The notes: a model not told the origin generated them from the letters alone. Shown: positions 1 to 11,040, numbered from the stretch's first letter. The stretch: DNA of 64,000 nt from Macrothele yani (GCA_039090855.1 CM076991.1:74155349-74219348); one strand, 5' to 3'. A program made the numbers and translations.

Positions 1-430
1 CAACTTGTTATTCAACTCTCGAAAAGATACCAAGCTCAGATTATTCAAGCTTATGCACCCACTACAAGTCATCCTGAAGAAGAGATTGAAAAATTTTATG
101 AGGAAATTCATCATCTAAATAATAAAGGCAAGCATCACTTAAAGATCATTATGGGAGATTTCAATGCGAAAATAGGTTAACAACAACAGAATGAAACTTC
201 AGTAGGTAAATTCGGTCACAGCAACAGAAACCAGCGGGGAAATACTCTCGTAGAGTTTTCAGAGGCAGAAGGGTTTTTCATCATGAACTACTTTTTCAAG
301 AAAAAGCTGCAAAGGAAATGGACATGGAGGCATCCCAATGGATTGACAAGTGAAATTGATTTTATTATTTATAACAAGAAATTTGTCATGGAAGACTGCA
401 GTGTTCTGAACAAGTTCGACCAATGGTGCG
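1..430 (+). pseudogene. RTE-type LINE endonuclease fragment
   Basis: Frame 1 from base 1 reads as the C-terminal two thirds of an apurinic-type endonuclease (EEP fold) of a non-LTR retrotransposon. It shows IMGDFNAKIG, the catalytic GDFNA block, and WTWRHPNG followed by SEIDFIIY, the usual end of RTE endonucleases. An in-frame TAA at 178-180 breaks the frame, and the match ends near VLNKFD, so this is a truncated dead copy. The 5' part lies outside the window. RT C-terminal pieces of what may be the same family occur at 4.2, 6.6, 27.1 and 29.5 kb. Confidence 0.82.
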
Positions 431-640
431 TACGGTCCTTAAAAGTCCTTAGGAACTACTTATTTTTGTGCTCCTAAGGGCCCTTATAAAGTACTTAAAA
501 ACTCCTTATTTTTGTTAAATGTTTTTAAGGGCCCTTAAAAAGTCCTTAAAACAGGTGTGAAAATCTTTCTGAAATCCGCAGTTTTCTGCAGGTTTTTTTT
601 CATTTCCTAGCAGGAACAAATGCTACTTAAATTAAGCATG
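431..640. repeat. Short-period degenerate repeat (AAGTCCTTA phrases)
   Basis: Imperfect reiterations of AAAAGTCCTTA and GGGCCCTTA lie at 437-560, just after the LINE fragment ends. No coding signal is visible. Confidence 0.45.
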
Positions 641-880
641 GTTCGTACACATTCTGGAATTCCATTTTGTCCTGGAAATGTTCTAAAATTTTGTTACATG
701 TCCTGAATCCATTCCGGCCTTTTTGTGCCTGCATGATGTTTTGTAGTTGACAATTTTTCTACTGACAACTTATGTCTAACAAATTTTCCTTCCCACCCCC
801 TACAAAATGTGTGTGTGTGTGTGTGTGGTGGTGGTGGTGGTGGGGGGGTCTTGTCTGTTAGGAGGACTGAAGATGAGTTA
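641..880 (+). repeat. Dispersed CCTGGAA-rich repeat with GT/GGT microsatellite
   Basis: The stretch matches a dispersed repeat seen again, twice in tandem, at 31470-31870. It has CATTTTGTCCTGGAAATG, TTTTTCTACTGACA and CTTATGTCTGACAAATTT phrases. An embedded (GT)n-(GGT)n-Gn microsatellite at about 808-848 is probably polymorphic. Open frames across it are low-complexity artefacts. Confidence 0.6.
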
Positions 881-2033
881 TTAGCATCTTTTGGCATTGT
901 GCTTATGTTATCACTTCGTCTGTCCGACCGGGAAGACCATATCTCTGCAATTATTAGTTTGATTTGTAAAATTCTTTTTGTATTGGGAAGCGTAAAATGT
1001 GAGAATGATGATCCATTTGTTCCGAGTTTATTCCGATGCTCAACTTCGCCGCTAGGGAGGCGCAAATGAAGATCGTATCGAATTTAAAATATATTTTATT
1101 TCATACATTTGCTTCTAAATATCCAATTGAAAATTTTTTTTTCTTTCAATGGCATTTATATCAAAGATTATTTTTGTTACAGTCCCCTTTTCAAATAATG
1201 CATACATTTTCCGCTAGGGGGCGTAACGGTTTATCGCGATTTTCCCAATATCTCCACTCCTAACTGCCCGATTTGAAAAATTATTCCTGCATTGGATACA
1301 GCTCTTGAGGGGAAATGTTTTGCATATAATTTCTCATTTTTGGTAAAAAATGGTTTGGCCACCAGGGGGTGTAAGTGTTTATTTTTGCATCTGATGTATT
1401 TGCAATAAAATCTGTGGTCGAAACTCGATTGAAAAAATTCCTCCGTGGACCGATACCACTCACCTCCAAAACCTTTTGTGAGAAATACCTCCTGCTTAAA
1501 TAGTGCATAATTTTCCCACCAGGGGACATACACGTCCATATCTCAGTTTCTAGGAGTACGATTTGAAAAATTATTTCTTTGTTGGAGAACATTTTCGGTG
1601 TGAAATGTTTCTCATATAATTTCAAATATTTCTTAATGCACAAGTGAGCCAATAGGGAGCGTAAGTTCACGTTTCTGTTTACAGCAACATCTACTGGACA
1701 AATAATTTTCCGCTAGGGGGCGTAACGATAAATCGCATTTTTCCCAATATCTGCGCTTCTAAAAGTCCGATTTGAAAAATTCTTCCTGCGTTGGATGCAG
1801 CTCTTCAGGGGAAATTATTTGCACATAATTCCTCATTTTTGGTAAAGAATGTTTTTGCCGCCAGAGGGCGTAAGTTTTTATTTTTGCTTCTGATGCATTT
1901 GCAATAAAATCTGAGCCCGAAACTCAATTGAAAAAATTCCTCCACGGACCCATACTGTTCACCGCCAAAACCTTTTTGAGAATACCTCCTGCTTAAATAG
2001 CGCATAATTTTTCCACCAGGGGACATACACGTA
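881..2033 (+). repeat. CTCF-like-box module array, part 1
   Basis: Diverged ~150-bp modules each carry a box of the form CCRCYAGGGGGCGTAA followed by TATCTCNNCTTCTAA and CCGATTTGAAAAATT. Boxes lie near 1047, 1212, 1356, 1516, 1648, 1710, 1857 and 2015. The order of module types (A: CCGCTAGGGGGCG; B: GGCCACCAGGGGG; C: CCACCAGGGGACATA; D: CCAATAGGGAGCG) recurs in the other arrays. There is no coding potential. The last C module is split by the Tc1 element at 2034 and resumes at 3160. Confidence 0.8.
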
Positions 2034-3159
2034 CACTGAAGAGCAATTGAATTAGAGATACCCGTCTAGTAACATGTAGCACCACCTTTTGCCCTGATGA
2101 CAGTGGCAATTCGTCTCGGCATGGATTCGACAAGACACCGGAAGCGTTGGGAAGCCATACGGATCCACGATCCCTGAATAAGCTCCCACTGTTCACGAAA
2201 ATTTGATGGAGGTGGTCAGAGCCTTGAACATCTCTCTCGATGGCATCCCAGATGTGCTCGATGGGATTGAGGTCAGGTGACCTAACTGGCCAAGGAAGTG
2301 AGGTCACATTGGTGGAGTGTTCATCCAACCATTCCGATACAATTCGTGAGCGATGGCACGGTGCATTGTCTTGTTGCAGGATAAGGTCCCCAGTGGGATG
2401 TTGAAGACGCGCAAATGATCGTCCAGGATATCCCGGTAACGTTGACCTGTGAGGGACGATGTCACACGTACCAGGGGTCCCATTTCAGTCCGTGTAAACA
2501 GTCCCAAGACGAGAATGCCACCCCCACCAGCTTGAGAATCTCGACTCCTCAGTCCAGGCAACATTTTCCCACATGTCTAGGGTCCAGTGGCGATGTTCCC
2601 GCGCCCATGCTAATCTTTGCACCCTGTGATGTGCAGTCAGCAGCGGTACCCTCGTGGTACGATGGCTTCTGTACCCCATAGCGAGGAGATGGTTCTGGAT
2701 GGTGTGGCTGCTTACACGTTTTTGTGCACCAGCGTTAAATTGCCAAGTGATTTCTTGCACTATGGCCTGTCTATCCGCTGTTACAATGCGAGCTAGCCAA
2801 CGATGACCCCGCTCATCCACACGCTGTTGTCCACGGCAGTTGGCCTTTGCAGGAATGGTTTTACCGGATTCGATGTACTCAGGGTGCACCCATGACACAG
2901 TGGCTCGTGAAAATCCCAGTGCCTGCACGACTTCCGAGATGGAGTGACCCATTCGTCGGGCCCCGACAATTTGCCCACGATCAGATGCACGTAGATCTTT
3001 CTTCTTACCCATACTGTGTCCAATTCTTACTGATTCCAGTTGCATCACTCCTTATATTGTCAGATCGCTGCATACATCATGTTGTTTCCGTTTACAGGGC
3101 CGCCCACAGCGCCACATTTGCATAACGCCAGCTGTGTCGAATTCAATTGCTCTTCAGTG
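2034..3159 (-). mobile_element. Tc1-like DNA transposon A
   Basis: Terminal inverted repeats beginning CACTGAAGAGCAATTGAATT lie at 2034-2053 and, as reverse complement, 3140-3159. TA target duplications flank them at 2032-2033 and 3160-3161. The 1126-bp element lies inside a C-type repeat module, whose uninterrupted form is seen at 35945. The transposase remnant is on the minus strand, so this copy is non-autonomous now. Confidence 0.92.
2066..3012 (-). pseudogene. Tc1 transposase (DD34E), broken
   Basis: The N-terminus MGKKKDLRASDRGQ and the following paired-like helix-turn-helix are readable in one frame to about 2560. A frameshift and small deletion remove the region around the first catalytic site, which reads TEESRF where the family has DESRF, so the first Asp is Glu. 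The second Asp (LQQDNAPCH) and the Glu (SPDLNPIEHIWD) survive in another frame, spaced as DD34E. The start was chosen because MGKKK aligns with Tc1 N-termini. The enzyme would cut and paste its own TIRs at TA, but this copy cannot encode it. Confidence 0.9.
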
Positions 3160-3690
3160 TATATCCTATTTTCGTACATATCTCTGTTTCTAGGAGTGCG
3201 ATTTGAAAAATTCTTTCTTTGAGAACATTTTTGGTGCAAAATGTTTCTCATATAATTTCAAATATTTCTTAATGCACAAGTGCGCCACTAGAGGGCTTAA
3301 GTTCACGTTTCCGTTTACAGCAATATCTACGGGACTAATAACCCGATTAACAAGTATTTTCTTTTGACCAGATACTGCCAACTATGAAAACTCTTTGTGT
3401 GTATTTTCTTCTAAAAATAATGCACAATTGCGCCACTAAGGGGGGGGTGACAAATATTTAATCTATTTTTCTCAATATCTGTACTTCTAAATATCCGATT
3501 TAAAAATATTTTAACAACAGATGCAATTTACCTTATGGAACATTTTAGGTTTGTATTTGAGAAGGTTTGTAGTTCCCAATTCTGCCACCAGGTGGTGTTT
3601 AGGTACTTCTGTTTGCAGCCTATCTCTGCCTCTAAAAACTGTTGAGAAATTTCTTTTTTTTTACTGTATGCCATTCGCTATGATGAAGAT
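3160..3690 (+). repeat. CTCF-like-box module array, part 1 continued
   Basis: The array resumes after the Tc1 insertion with the rest of module C, then D (GCGCCACTAGAGGGC at 3280), E (GCGCCACTAAGGGG at 3430) and F (CCACCAGGTGGTG at 3582). The same D-E-F order is found at 36090, 36226 and 36374. No gene is seen. Confidence 0.75.
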
Positions 3691-3695
3691 GGAGA

Positions 3696-3974
3696 GTGAA
3701 TAAGTTTTTTGCTACAATAAGAAGATCCTGTTCAAATTTTGATAACAAGTTGGGCTTTTCTAAAATTAGGGATATCAGTTGTGGATTCGCAAGTGACAAA
3801 ATTGTAAATCGTCTACAGAAAATGAAAAAGGTTACTGAAAATGAAATTCTTTCACTTAAAGATGATTGCCAAAAATTTATTGTAACTATGTTATCAAATC
3901 TTATTGATAAATACCCAGACAATTGTTCGCAATATAGTTTGGGGAAGCCTAAGAAATTAACTCACGTCTGCTGA
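3696..3974 (+). pseudogene. Unassigned coding-like fragment
   Basis: A 92-residue open frame with non-random composition: FDNKLGFSKIRD, NRLQKMKKVTENEILSLKDD and CQKFIVTMLSNLIDKYPDN. The block resembles linker regions of transposase-derived proteins with zinc fingers (hAT-like lineages), but no catalytic motif is present. It sits at the end of the first module array and is probably captured from another element. It could also be chance. Confidence 0.3.
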
Positions 3975-4231
3975 ATTTTTACCCGTGTATATACACTCAA
4001 AGGTGATAATAAATAACATGGTGCCAGTATTTTTTTATATTTGCAAAATGGAGAAAGCGGGTGTTTTTAAACCAGGGAAAAAACCCCTATAACTTTCAAA
4101 CTTCGAGGTTCTTGGGGCAGCCTAAGATTTCAAATAATGTCATCCATATTTTGGGGGGGTCATTTCAGTAATAAAATCGCAACTATTGCACATCGTGACC
4201 TTTTAAGTTTAAAAACAATGTGTTTTTCGCT

Positions 4232-4338
4232 CCACCCTACTGATCATGATGTCTTCCACTTTTGTCATTTTTCGGATCCACGAGTTCCTTTTCTTATCTC
4301 TCCTGGTTACACCGAGCATGCACCTTTCCATGCTTTTT
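4232..4338 (-). pseudogene. RTE LINE RT C-terminal fragment
   Basis: Read on the minus strand this matches the segment at 27600-27695 (SMERCMLGVTRRDKKRNSW, then WIRKMT and VEDIM). It is about 100 bp only, with no flanking LINE sequence. Confidence 0.75.
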
Positions 4339-4344
4339 AGCACG

Positions 4345-6470
4345 TCTTTTGTTAAAAAACATTGTGCTTATGTTATCGGTTTGTCCGTCCGTCCGTACCC
4401 ACGGTATCTCTGCAACTATTAGTCCGATTTGAAAAATACTTTTTGCATTCGAAAGCTTGAAATATGCGAATGATGATCCTTCTTTTCGTTGTTTTTTTAC
4501 GATGTACAATTTCGCCGCTACAGGGCGTAAATGCAGATGATGTCGAATTCAAAAATACGTTTTATTCCACATATTTGCTTCTAAACATCCGATTGAAAAA
4601 AATCTTTTATCTTTCAATTCCAATTATGTCGAAGAGTATTTTGGATATAGTTTCTTTTTCAAATTACACATAGATTTTCCACTAGGGGAGCGTAAAAGTA
4701 AATCGCATTTTTTCCGATAACTCTTCTTCTAAAACTCCGATTTGAAATTATTATTTTTTCAGTGGATACATCTCCTGATGCACAATCTTTTGCATATAAT
4801 TTCAAATTTTTGGTAAGGAATACTTTGGCCACCAGGGGGCGTAAGTGTTAATTTTCGCTTCTGATGTATTTGCCATAAAATCTGAGCTTCTAAAATATCG
4901 ATTGAAAAAATTCTTTCGTGGACTGATGCCACTCACATCGATAAACCTTTTCAGAATATTTTCTTCCTAAAATATTCCACAGTTTCGCCGCCAGGGGGCA
5001 TAGATGTATATCTTATTTTTGTCAATATCTCGACTTCTAGGAGTCCGATTTGAAAAATTCCTTCTTTGTTGGATAGTGTTTTCTGTGTGACATGTTTTTC
5101 ATATAATTTCAAAATTTTCAAGTAATTCATAGACTTTCCGCTAGGGGGCGTAAAGGTAAACTGCGTTTTCCCCTATATCTCTGCTTCTAAATCTCCAATC
5201 TGAAAAATTCTTTCTGCACCGAATACAGCCCCTGATGGGAAATCGTTTGCACATAATTTCTAATTTTTGTAAAAAAAGTGGTTTGGCCACCATGGGGCAT
5301 AAACCTTAATTTCCGCCTCTGATGTATTATCAGCAAAATATGAGCTTCTAAATTCTTGATTGAAAATAACGTCGTTTGCAGACCGATACTGCTCATGCGG
5401 ACAAACTTTTTAGAAACGTTTTCTTCTTAAAATAGTGCACAATTTCTACGCCAGGGGCGTAGATGTATATCTTATTTTGGTCAATATCTCGACTTCTAAG
5501 AGTCCGATTTAAAAAATTCCTTCTTGGTTGGATAGTGTTTCTAGTGTGACATGTGGTTCATATAATTTCAGAATTTTCAAGTAATTCATAGACTTTCCGT
5601 AAGGGGGCGTAAAGGTAAATTGTGTTTTCCCCTGTATCTCTGCTTCTAAATCTCCTATCTGAAAAATTATTTCTGCACCGGATACAGCTCCTGATGGGAA
5701 ATCGTTTGTACGTCATAATTTAAAATTTTTGTAAAAAATGGTTTGGCCACCAGGTGGCATAAGTCTTAATTTCCACTTCTGATGTATTTGCAGCAAAATA
5801 TGAGCTTCTAAAATCTCGATTGAAAAAGTCTTTTGTGGACCGATACTACTCATGTCGAAAAACATTTTAGGAACATTTTCTTTTTTTAAATAATGCATGG
5901 TTTCTACGCCATGGCTGTAGATGTATATCTTATTTTTGTCAATATCTCTACTTCTGAAAGTCCGATTTGAAAAATTCCTTCTTTGTTGGATAGTGTTTCC
6001 GATGCGAAATGTTTTTCCTATAAATTCAAAATTTTCAAGTAAATCATAGACTTTCTGCTAGGGCGCACAATGGTTAATTGCGTTTTCTGCTCCTAAAACT
6101 CTGATTTGAAAAATTCTTCCTGTATCGCATACAAGACCTGACGGAAAATATTTTTCACATAATTTCTAATGTTTGGTAAAGAATGGTTTGGCCACCAGGT
6201 GTCATAAGTGTTAATTTCTACTTCTGATGTATTTGTAGCAAAATCTGGGCTCCTGAAAACTCGACTAATTTTTTTTTTTTCTTGGACCGATACCGCTCAT
6301 ATGGATAAACCTTTTGTGAATACTTTCTTCCTAAAATAATGCATGGTTTTCCCACCAAGGGACGTAAAGTCACATCTTATTTTTGTTGATAACTCTGTTT
6401 CTAAGAGTTCGTAAGCTCACGATTCCGTTTACAGCAATATCTGAGGGATTAAAGACCTGATTGAAAAACT
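4345..6470 (+). repeat. CTCF-like-box higher-order tandem array, part 2
   Basis: Twelve boxes lie near 4678, 4826, 4988, 5140, 5287, 5450, 5597, 5748, 5908, 6055, 6197 and 6352, with spacings of 141-165 bp. Types A, B and C alternate, giving a ~460-bp higher-order repeat (A at 4678, 5140, 5597, 6055; B at 4826, 5287, 5748, 6197; C at 4988, 5450, 5908, 6352). The best box, TGGCCACCAGGGGGCG at 4826-4841, matches the first 16 bases of the animal CTCF consensus. Each module carries a CCGATTTGAAAAATT-like phrase. No coding frame is seen. Confidence 0.85.
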
Positions 6471-6599
6471 TCTTTCTTCCATCAGATACTATTGTTTTCT
6501 ATACCGGTTCCATTGACTTTGAATAGCTTTGATAAATTTAATTTGTGTCAGAACGGATTCAAAAGACATGCATATTACACCCGAAAATTCGGTGTCATC

Positions 6600-6740
6600 T
6601 TTCTTGTTTGAGTTGTCTGCAGCCTTTGTATGTCTCTTTTAGTTAAGGTCCACGTCTCTGCACCATACGTAAGCACTGGAATGATGCATTGATCAAACAT
6701 TTTTCTTTTAAGACATAATGGCATAATTTTCAAGAGCAAT
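6600..6740 (-). pseudogene. RTE LINE RT C-terminal fragment
   Basis: The minus strand reads KRKMFDQCIIPVLTYGAETW and then TLTKRDIQRLQTTQ, matching the RTE copies at 27.5 and 29.9 kb. The fragment ends in the fold-back junction at 6700-6830. Confidence 0.8.
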
Positions 6741-6830
6741 ATGCCATTATGTCTTAAAAGAAAATATTGCTCTTGAAAATTATGCCATTATGTCTTCAGG
6801 GAACTGTACTACCAGCCGGTACAGTTCCCT
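6700..6830. repeat. Nested fold-back junction
   Basis: TTTTCTTTTAAGACATAATG at 6700-6719 is followed by its reverse complement (from 6741), and the AATTTTCAAGAGCAAT segment is then inverted again before 6797. Immediately downstream GGGAACTGTAC and GTACAGTTCCC (about 6799-6827) form an 11-bp hairpin stem. The second hairpin uses Tc1 sequence. The structure looks like serial template switching at a repair junction. Confidence 0.75.
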
Positions 6831-7385
6831 GTTGACAGGCAGGATCTATGACTTCATGGGGTTTGTGCCATACACGAATCCTTCCATCTGCTCAATACAG
6901 TTGGAAACGCAACTCGTCAGATCAGGCTACTTGTTTCCAGTCATCAAGTGTCCAGTGGTGGAGTTGTCGTGCCCAATTGAGGCGCATAGCTCTGTGTTGT
7001 GCACCCGTCAAGGGGACTCGAGTTGGGCGTCGGCTCCCAAAGCCCATATCGTGCAGGGTATGTTGCACAGTCCGGACGCTGATGCTGTTGAGGCTCCAGC
7101 ATTGAATTCCGATGATGCCTGCAAGAGTGTTGCACGCCTATCGCATGAAACAATTCTTGACAGCCGTCGATGGTCACGTTCACCCAATGTCTTTTTATGG
7201 CCACATTGGTATCGTAGGTTGGAGGTTTTGCTGGAATTCTTGTAGTCACGGTACACCCTTGCAATGGTCATTCGTGAAAATCCGAACTTCGTTTCTTCCT
7301 CCGAAATACTATGGCCCATCTCACGAGCGCCAACTATGACACCACATTGAAAATCACTTGAATCATTATTACTTGTCATTCTCAT
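6826..7385 (-). pseudogene. Tc1 transposase remnant B (N-terminal half)
   Basis: The minus strand has a helix-turn-helix region (VIVGAREMGHSISE, FGFSRMTIARVYRDYKN), then in another frame LTGAQHRAMRLNWARQLHHW and VAWSDELRF, with the first catalytic Asp present. The match ends at PACQQGTVPAG in the fold-back junction, so the DNA carrying the second Asp and the Glu is gone. It belongs to a different Tc1 family from element A. Confidence 0.8.
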
Positions 7386-7449
7386 GCCGAAAACAGCTCT
7401 GACAGATGGCAAGGATGTCTATGACTATATATTTGCACTGGTGGACGCA

Positions 7450-9590
7450 ACCGAGTATGTGCATAGGTGATGTTGCTTTGTATTTTGCATAAGCTTGTCT
7501 GTACCAGTTTTTATGGCACTTCAGTGAATATATCATGTTCAACTGTCCCTGTCCACTGACAGATGAGAATATTTTCCAGATAAAGAGTGAGAGAAAGCCA
7601 AAAAGTGAAGGATTTTCAAACAGATTGTTATTGGATTCCAAAAACAAGACAAAAAATCATTGAACTGGAAAAAAATAAAGGTATAGAAAATTCTTTATGG
7701 GCAAGTGATCACATTACTCACAAAAGTTGGTGAAACAATTCACTTCCAGTTAAGCATCTACCCTGTGCATTACCACTGGTATATAATGTCCCATGAAATT
7801 TAATTCAATATATGTAAATGACTATGAGCTATGCACATTCATCTGATAAGCTCACTTTTTAGTACAGCATGGAAAAATCATGCTCTGTAACTTAGTATTT
7901 GCAACTTTGTTGCCATCATTAATTAATGTTACCAAAACTACATTCTAATTGTGAAAGCTTTGCTGTACATTTTTCAGCAGAAATCTACTAAGCAGCATTG
8001 TTTCTTGTAGGGAATTAATTAAAATGAAAAAAAAATCGTTTGCTATTACATCACAGTTGATTAGAAAAATAATAAGGTAGCACCACATCAGTATAAGAGC
8101 CACAGGACAGACTTGTATAGTAAAAAAGTGCAATTCAAGCCATTTTTTTATCATAAGAGCTATGTCTCTTAACCTGAAAATTGCAGTTGTTATTGTAAAA
8201 AATAATTCAATTTTATGTCAATTTACATTGAATAAATTTGTTTCATGTCTTTTCTTCCAAAGCTGGTTTTTCTTTTCAATGTTAAAAACAATATTTCTTT
8301 AAATTTCGTAACCATCATCAACTACAATTTACAAGTTGCAAATATCAAGTAAAAGAAAGAGCTCAAGTTTTGATTTTATATGGATGAAAAAAAAAAAAAA
8401 GAAAAGAATGGGTAGCATATGTGATAAGAGCTGAAAAGAGAAGTTTTCAAGACCTTCACTATAGTGTAACTCCATAAAACAAAAATATTTGTCTTATTAA
8501 AAGTTTCCTCTGCCATAACAATCACAATGTGGGACACTTCTTTTTTCTACTGAGGAGAAAAGCTTTGGTTGTGTGACTTATTCTTAATGAAAAAATGTTA
8601 ATCATGTGATGGCCATTGCCAGAGATCTCATACTCATGTAGAAATGGTTAATTCTTCTGCACACATTCATGCTCTTTCTCACTCTATTCTTTAATATTTT
8701 TTTAACGCCATTGTGTAAACAGTTCTCTGTCTCATCTTAAATCTCCTTTGCTTTGGTAGTTCCACATTCATAACTCTATATTCAACACACCTTATCATTC
8801 CTTTTTAGCATTCATAACTCTATATTTAGCATTCCTCATCATTCCTTCTTAGCATTCATAACTATATTCAGCATACCTCATCATTCCTTCTTAACATATA
8901 TCCATAGCTGTGCAGTTCTGCTTTTCGAGCCTTCTTAAAACCTTTGTCACTCAAGGTGTTGCTGTTTTCCTCTCATTTTTAAAACTATTCTCTCGGGGGA
9001 AAACATCTTCCACAGCATTTTACATTTAGCTTCTTCTCCATATGTCTTCTCATTGGTAAGGTCTTATGATTGCTGCTGTACTGGTCTTAAAAACTTCACT
9101 TTTCAGCTCTTTATGACAGAATCCACTATATATTGCCTTCCAGTTATCCCATCCCACAAACAAGTTGAAGATTAAAATATGCTTTTCATTCCTGGCTTAT
9201 ATATGTAGACTCTGCTTATAACTAAACAAACAAGCAAGAATTTTCTTACCTCAGTCTTGGCATTTAAAACTAAAAAACGAGTGATTTATTAAACAAAGTA
9301 GATTAAAATGATTATACAAACACAGATAAATTACACATCTTGCTTCATCAACGTTCACTCAACAACTAACTGTGCACTCTCTAGGCAACTGACATCATCT
9401 TGTTGCCATGAGCTGACATCATATGCCTGACTTAGCCTTGTGCTTGTCGTCCAAATGCAGATTTTTGATTCCGTGAGCAGCAGAATGGAACTGTTGCTAT
9501 GAAACGACACAGCAAATCCTATGCATTCGGCCATCCTGACTGCCATTTGTACTTAGATGACATGAAATAGTCAAAGTTTAAAGAAACGGT
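7450..9590. other. AT-rich intergenic stretch without recognised gene
   Basis: About 2.1 kb with only short unrelated frames. It contains poly-A runs (8388) and the small tandem repeat at 8765-8900. I see no domain, RNA gene or element end. Confidence 0.6.
8765..8900. repeat. Short tandem repeat (~50 bp, three copies)
   Basis: Three imperfect copies of a unit built from AGCATTCATAACTCTATATT and CATCATTCCTTCTTAGC lie in tandem. Confidence 0.65.
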
Positions 9591-9769
9591 AAAAATTCCA
9601 AGTTCAATGCAATTACTGTTCATACATACATACATACATATGAGGGTCCTAAAAGTTCTGCACACTAAAACGGAAGCACACGATGCAATCAGGAAAATGA
9701 TTGAGTCATGTCAGGGTCAGACTTTCAGCAACGCACTGGCATCAGAAGGACTTGCTATCATTTGCTGTG

Positions 9770-10300
9770 TAGACGTGAGAGGGTTTGGAAATGGAAGCGT
9801 GCAGCTCCTCAGTTCAAGCCGCGGCATTAGACTAGTGCTCTTACATGAAAATAGAAACTCTGCAAGGTGAAACTCCAACACAGATCCACACTGTCTTGCA
9901 AGAAGTTTGTAGGGAAGGAATTCTTGATTGAATCACAATTTCTCACTGGGCTTTGTGCTTTTGGGAGGGTCTAAGCAGCATCGAAGATGATCACCGCTCA
10001 GGCCGACCTCAAACGGCAACAGACAAAATATCTGTGACCATTGTTGCATTGCTTCTCTAAGTTGATCACTTTTTGACAGTCGAGGAGATTGCTGATCAGG
10101 CAAATTTGTCCACCGTGTCTGTTCACCGGATTTTGACTGACTCTCTGGGATAAAGAAAAATTGCTGCATGCTGGATGCCCCATCAACTCGCCCCAGAGCA
10201 GAAGGCAGCCAGAGTGACCATCTCACAGGTTCGGAAGGAAAGGCGACACCTTCCTGAACAGAATTGTCGCAGTTGATGAGACTTGGACCCATGATTGTAG
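9770..10300 (+). pseudogene. mariner transposase remnant (N-terminal half)
   Basis: Readable pieces are GETPTQIHTVLQEVCREG, SIEDDHRSGRPQTATD, LTVEEIADQANLSTVSVHRI, then PEQKAARVTIS and VDETWTHD. They correspond to the mariner HTH domains, the linker and the first catalytic Asp (DETW). Several stops and frameshifts are present. The match stops at 10301 where the fold-back element begins, and no 3' half was found in the window. Confidence 0.85.
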
Positions 10301-10475
10301 GTACATGTACTTGGAGTGCCGCTTTTCCAAAATAAAAAATCAACGCTGCCAAACTTTTGTACTAGTTTTGTACAGCTTTGTACGCCCAAAAGAAAATTTT
10401 GTACACCACCAAAAGTGGTACTTTTTCAGTTCTCTAAAAGTAGCACTCCAAGACATGCTGAATGCCACTTTTTCA

Positions 10476-10836
10476 TAAATGAGTGGTAGGCAATGCACGT
10501 AACTAACAAACAAATTAAGAAGAAGATAGTGTAGAACACGCTAAGTTACGTATAAAAAAGTTTAAGGCAAATATATTTCTAAAAAGTTGGCTCCCTTCCA
10601 AAATCAATATGCTTCTGAGGTTTAGAGGAAGTTTGGAAATTTTATTTTCCAAAAATTGCAACTCTGAGCTCCCCATTTTCGTTCCTTACATCTGAAAATC
10701 TCTCATTGCATCACGTCACCCGGAGTTACCATTACAAAACTTACCTTTCCAATCTGGCAACGTAAATCAATCGTAGTCGCACTGATGAAGGCCATAGTAA
10801 TGGCTGAAATATATTTGCCTTAAACTTTTTTATACA
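10476..10836 (+). mobile_element. 361-bp hammerhead-bearing mini-element (PLE-H)
   Basis: An 11-bp direct repeat CCACTTTTTCA (10465-10475 and 10837-10847) flanks this insertion in a fold-back arm unit. The right end carries a hammerhead motif (10779-10818). The segment 10551-10580 is a perfect 30-bp inverted copy of 10807-10836, which starts exactly at the GAAA that closes stem II. There is no ORF. It looks like a non-autonomous derivative of a Penelope-like element, comparable in plan to 51764-52292. Confidence 0.7.
10779..10818 (+). ncRNA. Hammerhead ribozyme motif, PLE-H
   Basis: Stem I GCA (10779-10781) pairs with TGC (10816-10818). The core CTGATGA is at 10782-10788. Stem II is GGCCAT/ATGGCT with an AGTA loop. 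GAA follows (10806-10808), then self-complementary ATATAT as stem III and U at the cleavage position. Self-cleaving RNAs of this type are known in PLE pseudo-LTRs. Activity is inferred, not shown. Confidence 0.72.
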
Positions 10837-11040
10837 CCACTTTTTCAAAATCGAAAATAAATACTGCCAGTGTTACACAAATAAAGAAGATAGCTGTCTA
10901 AGCACGAACACTTTAGCTCAAACCAATTACAACACTCAAATGAAGCTAAGACGTATCACCGGTATCAAAAGTATACACAGTTAAAACCATGACGACACAA
11001 ATAACTCATTCCATTGAATTTTAAAAAGGTTTAATGTTAA

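Noticed and set aside
694..1069. Overlapping frames on both strands with poly-His/poly-Pro or poly-Gly tracts
   Set aside because: They translate the GT/GGT microsatellite and dispersed repeat; no conservation with the copy at 31.5 kb.
3696..3974. Host gene at the end of the first module array
   Set aside because: Single short frame without splice signals or a recognisable domain; kept only as a low-confidence fragment.
4345..6470. CRISPR-like or bacterial repeat array
   Set aside because: The ~150-bp modules are repeats throughout, with no spacer pattern and no cas genes.
8388..8405. Poly-A run as SINE or processed pseudogene tail
   Set aside because: No SINE body or coding sequence precedes it.
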